Shown piece after piece: positions 34,029 through 42,100 of a stretch of DNA of 61,902 nucleotides. The stretch is from the NCBI GenBank assembly GCA_014377535.1, contig JACMPK010000112.1, forward strand, positions 1 through 61,902. The letters run 5' to 3'. Position numbers and translations under genes: made by a program. Below the pieces are notes generated by a model, which saw nothing but the letters and a program-made list of their open reading frames with translations, was not told where the DNA came from and ran no database searches. Position 1 is the stretch's first letter; every line of letters starts with the position of its first letter. Origin of the DNA: Gemmatimonadaceae bacterium. Lineage in GTDB: Bacteria; Gemmatimonadota; Gemmatimonadetes; Gemmatimonadales; Gemmatimonadaceae.

Positions 34029-36944
34029 ATGCATACGACACAACTGCTCAACCCGATCGTCCGCACGACGCAGCGATTGCAGACGCTCGAACCACGCGCG
34101 CAGCGATGCGTGCGCGCCGCAATCGGGTTCGCGCTCCTCTACGCGGCGCTGTTGCTGTTCGACGCGCCGCGGGCGCTGCTGCACGTGATGCTGGTGCCGC
34201 CAAGCCTCGGCGCAGCGTGGTTCGCGGGCGCGGCGGCACGCCGCACGAGCGAGTCGCGGACACGACTCGCGTGGCATCTCGTCTCGCTGGCGCTGCTGGT
34301 GCAGGCGCTGGGCGATGGCGGCTGGACGTACTTCGACGTCGCGAACCACACCACGATGCACGATCGCTGGAGCCAAGTGCCGCAGCTGGTCATCACGCCA
34401 CTGTGGCTCGCGGCGGTGCTGACGTTCCCGCGCGGCGCCCGATCACGTGCCGACGCGATCAAGTTCACGCTCGACGCGCTGACGGTGCTCGCCGCCGCGA
34501 GCATGGTACTGTGGCACTTCGTGCTCACCCCGGTGCTCACGGGCGCGCGCGGACGCGAGGATATCGCCCTTTACACGATCTACGCCGGCCTGGACCTGAT
34601 CACGCTCGTCGTGGTTTCATCGATGCTGCTGCAGGATGCCGGCACGACGCTCCGACGCAGTACGTGGTGGCTCGCCACGGGCCTGCTGGTCTCATTCCTC
34701 GCCAACGTTGGCTGGAGCGCATTGAGCCTCGCCGATCCACCCCAGGTGACACCGGTCATCGACGTGCTGCGCGTTGGTGGCTACCTGCTCATGGCGCTTG
34801 GCGCCAGCGTGGGCTGGGCAGATGCGCAGGGCACCGTGCCTGCGCGGCGCGGAATCGTGCTGCGTGCGCGGTTCAGCATCGTGCCGTACATGGCCGTCGC
34901 GCTGGGGTATGGCCTGCTCTTCACCATGGCGCTGCGCGGATCGACACACATCACCGACCTCGTCATCGGCGCGATCGTGCTGACCATGCTGGTCATGAGC
35001 CGGCAGGTCACCGTGGTGCGCGAGAACATGCGGCTCTACATGGAGCGGACGGTGAAGGAGACGGAGGCGCGATACCGTTCGCTGGTGCAGCACTCGTCGG
35101 ACGTGTTCGCGATCCTGGATCCGCTGGGCATCATCCGTTACGTCAGTCCAGCGGCGGAGCGTGTGTTCGGCACGCCCGGTGAACGGATGGTGAATCACAC
35201 ACTGGCCGAGCTGGTGCACGAGACGGACCGCCCCGCGTACGAGGCACACTTCGCCGCGTCCCTGATGGGCAGTTCGTCGCTGAGCCATATCGGGTGCCGC
35301 ATGATCCGCGTCGACGGTGAATGGATGCGCACCGAAACCGTTGCGACGAACCTGCTCGCCGACGCGAACGTCAACGGCATCGTGCTCACGATCCGTGACG
35401 TGACGGAGCGTGTCACGCTGGAGGAACATCTGCGACACCAGGCGCTGCATGATCCGCTGACGGGGCTTGGGAATCGCGCGCTGTTTCAGGATCGCGTGGC
35501 GCACGGGCTTGGCCGTGCCGAGCGCTCGAACGACGAAATGGCCGTGGTCTTCCTCGACCTGGACAACTTCAAGGAGATCAACGATTCGCTGGGCCATGCC
35601 GCGGGTGATGCCGTGCTGGTGCAAACGGCGAACCGGTTGCGCACCTGCCTTCGCGACGGTGACACCGCGGCGCGCTTCGGTGGCGACGAGTTCGCGATCC
35701 TGCTGGAACAGGTGCGTGGCGAAGGTGAGGTGATGGACGTGGCGGCGCGCATCACGGCGGCGCTGGGCCGTCCGCTGCAGGTGGAAGGCAAGGACGTGAA
35801 CCTGTGCGCGAGCATCGGCATCGCGCGAGCGCAGCCGCAGCAGTCGGCTGACGAGGTGCTGCGCAACGCCGACGTGGCGATGTATCACGCCAAGGCGCGC
35901 GGCAAGTCGTGCGCGGTGCTGTATGAAAGCGGCATGCATGCGGCAGTGCTGGATCGCATCGAGCTGCAAGCCGACCTGCGCAAGGCGCTCGAGCGGCAGG
36001 AACTGTCGCTGGTCTTCCAGCCGATCGTGGAGCTGGGCACGCAGCAGATCATCGGCGCCGAGGCACTGGTGCGCTGGCAGCACCCGTACCGCGGCCTCGT
36101 GCCGCCAAGCGATTTCATTCCACTGGCCGAGGAGACGGGCACCATCGTCGAGATCGGGGCCTGGGTGCTGAAGACGGCGGCGCTGGCGGCAACGAAGTGG
36201 CCGGTGCCGCCAGGCCAGCAGCCGGTGACGGTCACCGTGAACCTCTCGGCGCGGCAGATGGTGGACGGCAACTTCGTGGACGTGCTGCGCGAAACGCTGG
36301 AGACGACGCAGCTCGACCCGCAGCGACTGGTGCTGGAGCTGACGGAGAGCATGCTCGCCGGCCGCAATTCCGATACGCTGGCACTGCTGCATCGCATCCG
36401 CGCGCTGGGCGTTCGCCTCGCGATCGACGATTTCGGCACGGGCTACTCGTCGCTCGGCTACCTGTCGCAGTATCCACTGGACGTGCTGAAGATCGACCGC
36501 AGCTTCGTGACCGGCATGGACACGGGAGCGAACGGACGCGCGCTCGCGTCGGCCGTGGTCGCGCTGGGTCGCTCACTGAAGTTGAAGGTGGTGGCCGAGG
36601 GCGTCGAGCGCGCGGAACAGGAATGGGACCTGTTGAACCTCGGTTGCGACTACGGGCAGGGGTACCTGTACTCGAAACCCGTCACGTCGTATGAGCTGGC
36701 GGACCTGCTGGAAGTGGGCGACATAAGTGCGCCGCGACCAGCAGCGCCCACGCATGCATTGCGGGCAGCGACGACGATGTCGCTTTGTGCCACGCCGATG
36801 TCGGCGGTACTACAGGCCATGCCGCTGGCAGCCAGTGCGAGCATCATGCAGATCAATTTGCCTTCCATTCACGCCGTGCTGCCGGACATTCCCGGCACGA
36901 TCACCGTAGACGTGAAGCGACCGGTGCCGACGGCGGGTCGATGA
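34029..36944 (+). CDS. membrane GGDEF-EAL protein with PAS domain
   Basis: 971 aa from the ATG at 34029; the open frame reaches back to 33531 without a start signal. The N-terminal 340 residues hold about eight membrane helices. A PAS domain follows (YRSLVQHSSDVFAIL), then a GGDEF domain with intact RFGGDEF and an I-site RDGD five residues before it, then an EAL domain with EAL in GAEALVRW, ELTES, DDFGTGYSSLGYL and AEGVE. Both c-di-GMP synthesis and hydrolysis are therefore possible. It is divergent from the DUF3299 operon and shares its plan with the gene at 42.1 kb. Confidence 0.93.
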   Translation: MHTTQLLNPIVRTTQRLQTLEPRAQRCVRAAIGFALLYAALLLFDAPRALLHVMLVPPSLGAAWFAGAAARRTSESRTRLAWHLVSLALLVQALGDGGWTYFDVANHTTMHDRWSQVPQLVITPLWLAAVLTFPRGARSRADAIKFTLDALTVLAAASMVLWHFVLTPVLTGARGREDIALYTIYAGLDLITLVVVSSMLLQDAGTTLRRSTWWLATGLLVSFLANVGWSALSLADPPQVTPVIDVLRVGGYLLMALGASVGWADAQGTVPARRGIVLRARFSIVPYMAVALGYGLLFTMALRGSTHITDLVIGAIVLTMLVMSRQVTVVRENMRLYMERTVKETEARYRSLVQHSSDVFAILDPLGIIRYVSPAAERVFGTPGERMVNHTLAELVHETDRPAYEAHFAASLMGSSSLSHIGCRMIRVDGEWMRTETVATNLLADANVNGIVLTIRDVTERVTLEEHLRHQALHDPLTGLGNRALFQDRVAHGLGRAERSNDEMAVVFLDLDNFKEINDSLGHAAGDAVLVQTANRLRTCLRDGDTAARFGGDEFAILLEQVRGEGEVMDVAARITAALGRPLQVEGKDVNLCASIGIARAQPQQSADEVLRNADVAMYHAKARGKSCAVLYESGMHAAVLDRIELQADLRKALERQELSLVFQPIVELGTQQIIGAEALVRWQHPYRGLVPPSDFIPLAEETGTIVEIGAWVLKTAALAATKWPVPPGQQPVTVTVNLSARQMVDGNFVDVLRETLETTQLDPQRLVLELTESMLAGRNSDTLALLHRIRALGVRLAIDDFGTGYSSLGYLSQYPLDVLKIDRSFVTGMDTGANGRALASAVVALGRSLKLKVVAEGVERAEQEWDLLNLGCDYGQGYLYSKPVTSYELADLLEVGDISAPRPAAPTHALRAATTMSLCATPMSAVLQAMPLAASASIMQINLPSIHAVLPDIPGTITVDVKRPVPTAGR

Positions 36945-36973
36945 CGCGGGCGTTCAGCCGGTGACGGCGCGCC

Positions 36974-38410
36974 TCACGGCGCTTTCGACGTGAACACGGG
37001 AATGAGCTGCGCCGCCAGCGTCGTCACGACCTCGCGGCCGGCGCGGCGCGCAATGGCGACGAGCGAGCCGAGCGTCGCACCGATGGCAGTCGCGACATCG
37101 CGCTCGCCACCGAGCGGCTCGCCGAGCGACGACAGGATCTCGCGACGCAGTCGCAGCACGATCGGCGTGGCGAACCTGATCGCGTTGAAGCGCGCATCGT
37201 AACGAACGCCAAGTCCCTCGATCAATGCGGCGGTGCGTGCGAAATAGACCATGTCGCCCGGCAGCAGCACCGGGAAGTCGTACAGCGTGGCCATCACATC
37301 CTCGGCGAGTCGCGTGACACGCTCGATGCGCTCGACCGCCGTCGTGCGTTCGTTGGCCAGTTCGATGAGCTGCGTGGCGAGCGTGACGATCATGGCGCGA
37401 TCGGCGCCCGGTTCGATCAGGCCCAGTGCGTAGAAGCCATCGACCACCTGCTCGACGTCGCCGCGGATGGAGGCAAACACCGTCTGCACCAGCGTGCGGC
37501 GTGTGGCGACCGGCACCTCGACCACCATGCCGAAGTCCAGCAGCGTGAGGCGTCCCTGCGTGTCCACGAACACGTTGCCGGGATGCGGATCGGCGTGGAA
37601 GAGCCCATCCACCATCATCATCTGCACGTAGAGTTCCATCACGGAGCGCAGCACGTCGTCTGCCTGCACGCGGCCTGTGGTGATCCAGTCGCCCAGCTGG
37701 TCCACGCGACGTCCGTCAATGAACTCCAGCACCAGCGCACGCTGGCGCGTGTAGGCGTCGATCACCTCGGGAATGCGGATGCTGGGACTGTTCGCGAAGT
37801 TGCGCCGCACCTGCTGCGCGTAGCGCGCCTCCTGCCGGAAGTCCATCTCGTCGGCGACGCGCTTCTCGAACTCATCGAGCACCGTGCGCAGGCCGGCCAC
37901 ATGCGGCGGGTTGAGGCGCGAGGCCACGAGGTCCAGGATGCGCCGCGCGGCGTGAATGTCGCCCGCGACCAGCTTTTCGACACCGGGGCGCAGCACCTTC
38001 ACCACCACCTCGCGGCCTTCCACGCGTGCGCGGTGCACCTGGCCCAGCGACGCGGCAGCGAGTGGCACCACGTCGAACCACTCGAAGACCGTCTCCGGTG
38101 GTGCGCCGTAGCTGTCGATGAGGCTCGCGCGAATCTTTTCCGGAGTCACGCCGGGCACGCGATCGGTGAGCGTGCCGATGGCGCTGACGTACGGTTCGGG
38201 AATGATGTCGGCACGGCCGGCGAAGAGCTGCGCCAACTTCACGAACGTGGGGCCGAGCGAAGCCAATGCATGCACCATGCGTTCCGCACGCGCGGCGTGG
38301 AACGCCTGGGTGCGCGGCAGCCCTTTGCCTGAAAGCAGCCATCGTCGCTGGTCTCGACGAAAGCTGAGCAGGAGTGGCAGGACTCGCAGCAGAATCTGGA
38401 ACGCACGCAT
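36974..38410 (-). CDS. UbiB/ABC1 (AarF) family atypical kinase
   Basis: 478 aa from the ATG at 38410 (MRAFQILLRVLPLLL, like relatives); an upstream ATG at 38467 would add 19 residues. Signature motifs are the K-x-G-Q-like A-S-L-G-Q-V-H region, LAQLFAGRAD near the N-terminus, LEFIDGRRV, FHADPHPGN and LLDFGM. The family binds ATP and supports ubiquinone or other quinone lipid biosynthesis at the membrane. A C-terminal hydrophobic segment fits membrane association. It lies alone between the first GGDEF-EAL gene (convergent) and an aminotransferase (divergent). Confidence 0.9.
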   Translation of the reverse strand: MRAFQILLRVLPLLLSFRRDQRRWLLSGKGLPRTQAFHAARAERMVHALASLGPTFVKLAQLFAGRADIIPEPYVSAIGTLTDRVPGVTPEKIRASLIDSYGAPPETVFEWFDVVPLAAASLGQVHRARVEGREVVVKVLRPGVEKLVAGDIHAARRILDLVASRLNPPHVAGLRTVLDEFEKRVADEMDFRQEARYAQQVRRNFANSPSIRIPEVIDAYTRQRALVLEFIDGRRVDQLGDWITTGRVQADDVLRSVMELYVQMMMVDGLFHADPHPGNVFVDTQGRLTLLDFGMVVEVPVATRRTLVQTVFASIRGDVEQVVDGFYALGLIEPGADRAMIVTLATQLIELANERTTAVERIERVTRLAEDVMATLYDFPVLLPGDMVYFARTAALIEGLGVRYDARFNAIRFATPIVLRLRREILSSLGEPLGGERDVATAIGATLGSLVAIARRAGREVVTTLAAQLIPVFTSKAP

Positions 38411-38701
38411 CAGCGAAGTTACCCCGCGCCGGCGGGACCGAGCCGTGCCACTTGCAAGTGCGATCATGCGCGGCGCGATCGCGAGGCGCTGACATGTCGT
38501 CGAGCGCAGGGCGACAGGCGATATCCACGTGCGGCCACAGCATGGTGCACCGGCTTTCCTTGCGGCATGTGACTCGTCATTCTTCGCTCACCGGAACGCA
38601 GCGCTGCACATGCACGCCGCAGATGGTCGCACTCAATCGTTCATCATGTCCGCGACGCACGGCACCCGGCGCGCGCTTCCTTCACCGTCAAATCCGTTTC
38701 C

Positions 38702-39883
38702 GTGCACATCCTGCCCACCCTCGCAGTCATTCCACCGTACGTCTTCTCGGAACTGGAACGTCGCAAGGTCGCGGCTCGTGCCGCAGGGCATTCGTTCCTG
38801 GACCTTGGCATCGGCAGCCCGGACCAGCCGACGCCGGCGCCCATTCTCGAGGCGCTTCGCCAAGCAGCGCTGGACAGCCCGACCAACGCCTATCCGCCGT
38901 TCCGGGGCAGCGCACGACTGCTGAAGGCGGCGACGGACTTCATGTCGATGCGCTTCGGCGTCGAGCTCTCGCCGGCGACGGAGACCGTCGTGCTGGCCGG
39001 CTCGAAGGAAGGCATTGCCGAAATGCTGTCGGCGCTCTGCGGCCCGGGTGACGTGGTGCTGGCCCCGTCGCTCAGTTATCCGGTGTACGTGCGCGCGCCG
39101 CTGATGCATGGCGCCGAGGTGCACATGGTGCCCATGGATCCGGCGCGCCGCTGGCAGCTGGACCTGGCCAGCATCCCGGCCGATGTGCTGAAGCGCGCAC
39201 GCGTGCTGATCGCCAACTATCCCAACAATCCCACCGGCGCCGTGACGACGCTGGCGGACATGGCGGCGCTCGTGGAGTTCGCGCGTGCGCACAACCTGGT
39301 GCTGATGCACGACCTCGCGTACTCCGAACTCACATTCGACGGGCATGTCGCGCCGAGTGTGTTCCAGGTGCCGGGTGGCCGGGATGTGGCGGTCGAGTTC
39401 CACTCCTGCTCCAAGACGTTCAACATGGCCGGCATGCGCGTGGGCTTCGTGGTGGGTCGCAGCGATGCATTGGACGCGCTGCTCGCCTACCGCTCCAACG
39501 TGGGCTACGGTGTGTCGATGCCGATCCAGCATGCGGCGGCGTACGCGCTGGACAACGTGCGCGCACTGACGGTGCCGATCATCGCCGAGTACCAGACGCG
39601 GCGCGATGCGCTGTACGAGGCACTGCAGCAGGGCGGCTGGCACGCGACTGCGCCGCATGCCGCGATGTACGCGTGGCTGCCGCTGCCCGATGGCGTGGAG
39701 CCGTGGGACGCGGTGGAGCGGTTGCTCGTGGACGCGCAGGTCATGATGACGCCGGGCCTCGCCTTCGGTGCGGCAGGCGCGCGGTACTTCAGGTTGTCGC
39801 TGGTCGCACCGGCGGCAGATCTCCGCGCGGCGGCCTTACGCCTGGTGCAGGTACTCGGCGCGGTACCTGCCGGCGCGCGCTGA
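38702..39883 (+). CDS. PLP-dependent class I/II aminotransferase
   Basis: 393 aa from a GTG at 38702. The fold-type I signature is clear: NAYPPFRGS near the N-terminus, NYPNNPTGAV (Asn binding PLP O3'), DLAYSEL and the lysine motif SCSKTFNMAGMR holding the Schiff-base Lys. It resembles alanine or LL-diaminopimelate-type aminotransferases. The amino acid substrate cannot be fixed from sequence. It ends 74 bases before a convergent YgiC-like gene; a perfect hairpin lies between them. Confidence 0.92.
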   Translation: MHILPTLAVIPPYVFSELERRKVAARAAGHSFLDLGIGSPDQPTPAPILEALRQAALDSPTNAYPPFRGSARLLKAATDFMSMRFGVELSPATETVVLAGSKEGIAEMLSALCGPGDVVLAPSLSYPVYVRAPLMHGAEVHMVPMDPARRWQLDLASIPADVLKRARVLIANYPNNPTGAVTTLADMAALVEFARAHNLVLMHDLAYSELTFDGHVAPSVFQVPGGRDVAVEFHSCSKTFNMAGMRVGFVVGRSDALDALLAYRSNVGYGVSMPIQHAAAYALDNVRALTVPIIAEYQTRRDALYEALQQGGWHATAPHAAMYAWLPLPDGVEPWDAVERLLVDAQVMMTPGLAFGAAGARYFRLSLVAPAADLRAAALRLVQVLGAVPAGAR

Positions 39884-39906
39884 CATGCACCGCAGTCCGG
39901 GCGACT

Positions 39907-39939
39907 CGCGGTCGTCAGGGCCCGTCGCTGACGACCGCG
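39907..39939. terminator. perfect hairpin between convergent genes
   Basis: CGCGGTCGTCAG pairs perfectly with CTGACGACCGCG (12 pairs, 9-base loop) between the aminotransferase and the YgiC-like gene. It has no T-run on either strand and could serve both as a bidirectional terminator. Confidence 0.6.
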
Positions 39940-39957
39940 GCGCAGGACTGATGTACA

Positions 39958-41103
39958 TCACCCCTCGATGGTGTGCGGCACGAACTGCGACAGGTTGTCC
40001 GTGATGATCCGCTTCGACTCGCGGATGCCGATGCCTGCCGCCTCCTGTCCGATGACCCACGATCCGATCACCGGATGGCGTCCATCAAAATTCGGAATCG
40101 ATGCCATCGACTGGTAGACGTAGCCCTCCTCGCCGTAGTCGCCCTGTGACTCCACGAGCGTCTGGTCGAACATCGTGACCGTCACGTTCGCCCCTTCGCG
40201 CGAGAACAGCGGCTTACGCACATAGGCATCCCACGTGAGCGTCTCGGCGATGTCGAGCGAGGCGGGCAGCAGGTAAGGACTTTCGGGGAACAGGTCCCAG
40301 AGCACGGCAAGCAGTCCCTTGTTGGAGAGCAGCATCTTCCACACCGGCTCGATCCACTGCATGCGCGTGCCGGTCCGCAGCAGCGCCTGCACGAATCGCT
40401 CGTCCTCGGCGACGATCCATTCCCACGGATAGAGCTTGAAGATGGACTCGATCACGCGGTCATCGGCATCGGTGAAGTAGCCGTCGGTCGTGACGCCGAT
40501 CTGGTCCATCGTGAGCGTCTCGCACGCAATACCGGCCTGCTGCGCGGTGTCGCGCAGGTATGCCAGCGTCATGCCGTCCTCGATGTCGTCCATGCCCGCG
40601 AAGTGCAGCCGGTCGCCCTGCAGGAAGAGCTGCAGCGCCTTCCACTGCTCGATCAGCCGCTCATGGATGGAGTTGAACTGGTCCTTGTCAGGAAAGCATT
40701 CCTGCAACCAGAACCACTGCACTACGCTCGCCTCGACGAGCGACGTGGGCGTGTCGGCGTTGTATTCCAGCAGCTTCGGCGGCCCGAGTCCGTCGTATGC
40801 GAAATCGAAGCGACCGTAGATGGAGGGCGGCTCCTGTTCCCAGGCCGCCTCGATGAGCGGGATGACGTGCGCCGGGATGCCAAGCTTCAGGAACAGCCGC
40901 TGATCAATGATATGCTGCGCGGCCTCGAGACACATGGCATGCACTGTGTTGGTCGCGTGCTCCAGCTTCAGCACTTCGTCCATCGTGAACGAGTAGTACG
41001 CCGACTCGTTCCAGTACGCGCCCTTGGCCGAATGCCAGGCCAGTCCCAGCGCTTCCACCTTCTGCTGCCAGTCTGCGCGAACCGGGTGCGTGACACGCTT
41101 CAC
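39958..41103 (-). CDS. glutathionylspermidine-synthase-like ATP-grasp protein (YgiC-like)
   Basis: 381 aa from a GTG at 41103 that overlaps the lipoprotein stop (GTGA). It carries the preATP-grasp/ATP-grasp blocks of the GSP synthase C-terminal family: IYGRFDFAYDG, LLEYNADTPTSL and KPLFSREGANV, with Arg and Lys of the ATP site. It lacks the amidase domain of true glutathionylspermidine synthetase, as does E. coli YgiC. Family members ligate amines to peptides, but the real substrate is unknown. It is third after a YgiB-like lipoprotein and a second lipoprotein. Confidence 0.9.
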   Translation of the reverse strand: MKRVTHPVRADWQQKVEALGLAWHSAKGAYWNESAYYSFTMDEVLKLEHATNTVHAMCLEAAQHIIDQRLFLKLGIPAHVIPLIEAAWEQEPPSIYGRFDFAYDGLGPPKLLEYNADTPTSLVEASVVQWFWLQECFPDKDQFNSIHERLIEQWKALQLFLQGDRLHFAGMDDIEDGMTLAYLRDTAQQAGIACETLTMDQIGVTTDGYFTDADDRVIESIFKLYPWEWIVAEDERFVQALLRTGTRMQWIEPVWKMLLSNKGLLAVLWDLFPESPYLLPASLDIAETLTWDAYVRKPLFSREGANVTVTMFDQTLVESQGDYGEEGYVYQSMASIPNFDGRHPVIGSWVIGQEAAGIGIRESKRIITDNLSQFVPHTIEG

Positions 41104-41447
41104 TCGCGTGGGCCCCACTGGCACGACAGCGTGTCGCCCACGACGAGCGTCGTGAAGCGCGCCGGCGTGACGAGGCACACCTGTCCGTTGGCTGCGACGG
41201 CCTCGAAGCGCGGACCGCTGGTGTCGTCGTTCTCGTCGCTCGTGCTGTAGCGGTCGCGCCGTTCCACCTTGCGGACCGTGTCGACGGTGATGGAGGCGGC
41301 GAGCTTCAGCGAGTCCTCCATGAACACCAGTTCAGCCGCCGCATCGGCCGTCGCCTGCTCGATCATGGCCGCCTCGCGCTCGCGCGCCTTGTCTGCGTCG
41401 CTGGTGCACGCGGCCAGCGCAAGCGCCATCCAGATCAGTCGTCTCAT
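41100..41447 (-). CDS. small lipoprotein in ygiB/ygiC-like operon
   Basis: 115 aa from the ATG at 41447. The signal ends with the lipobox LAAC, followed by an acidic and Ala-rich helix (residues 20-45) and a C-terminal beta-rich domain with CLVTPARF and CQWGP. I do not recognise the family. It lies four bases after the YgiB-like gene and overlaps the YgiC-like gene. It is likely a periplasmic partner in the same pathway. Confidence 0.8.
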   Translation of the reverse strand: MRRLIWMALALAACTSDADKAREREAAMIEQATADAAAELVFMEDSLKLAASITVDTVRKVERRDRYSTSDENDDTSGPRFEAVAANGQVCLVTPARFTTLVVGDTLSCQWGPRE

Positions 41448-41451
41448 GCGC

Positions 41452-41925
41452 TCAGCCACCGAACGACGAGCGTCCGCGGCCGATGGAGCCGAAGCCGCCG
41501 CGACGCACCGTGGAGCCCGATCGACCGCGTGCGATGGACGCCGGCCGGCGGAGGATGGACGACATGCGACGCGGCGAGAGAGCCGTACCGGCTGGCGCGA
41601 CACGCGCGGCGTAGGTCGAGGCGCGCGCGTCGAGCGACCGGTAATTACCCGCGTACACCGAGGCCGGTGCCGCGTACACCGGCCGACCGGCGCCGAGGGC
41701 TCGTGTGAAGCCGGCGTAGTAGAACAGGTACGGGCTGGGATACACCATGGGCACCCAGGCGCCGTGGTAGTTGTAGCCCTTGTTCTGCACCGCCACTTCG
41801 CACGCCTGCGCGTTGAAGGTGGTGGTGTTGCACGGGTCCACCGGCGGCGGCTCGGAGTCGCAACCCGAGACACCGAGCACGATGGAATTCACGAACAGCA
41901 GCTTGATGTTGGTGGACTTCTTCAT
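41452..41925 (-). CDS. YgiB-like (DUF1190) lipoprotein
   Basis: 157 aa from the ATG at 41925 (MKKSTNIKLLFVNSIVLGVS then Cys); an upstream ATG at 41979 would add 18 residues. Lipobox VSGC. The mature part has FNAQACEVAVQNKGYN and WVPMVYP, then a Ser/Arg/Gly-rich tail. This matches the YgiB (DUF1190) pattern, and the partner YgiC-like gene is two genes downstream, as in enterobacteria where ygiB and ygiC follow tolC. No tolC is present here. The Arg/Ser/Gly-rich C-terminus suggests a flexible or nucleic-acid/peptidoglycan-facing tail. Function is not known. Confidence 0.8.
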   Translation of the reverse strand: MKKSTNIKLLFVNSIVLGVSGCDSEPPPVDPCNTTTFNAQACEVAVQNKGYNYHGAWVPMVYPSPYLFYYAGFTRALGAGRPVYAAPASVYAGNYRSLDARASTYAARVAPAGTALSPRRMSSILRRPASIARGRSGSTVRRGGFGSIGRGRSSFGG

Positions 41926-42100
41926 TGCAGGGCGGGAGGAGGCTGGGAACCTGTGCCGGCACATGGATACCAGGCGCAAAGGTCCGGACCGACGGGCGGC
42001 CCTCCTGATAGTACTGGAATTGCAGCTGTCGCGTTTCCGATGCCATCAGGATGGGCGCGGCGGCTACAGGCATGGCGCGTACGCGCCGACCCTAGGGCAG

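Noticed and set aside
34692-36392. Minus-strand open frame of 566 codons opposite the first GGDEF-EAL gene
   Set aside because: Antisense shadow; GGDEF and EAL motifs are on the plus strand.
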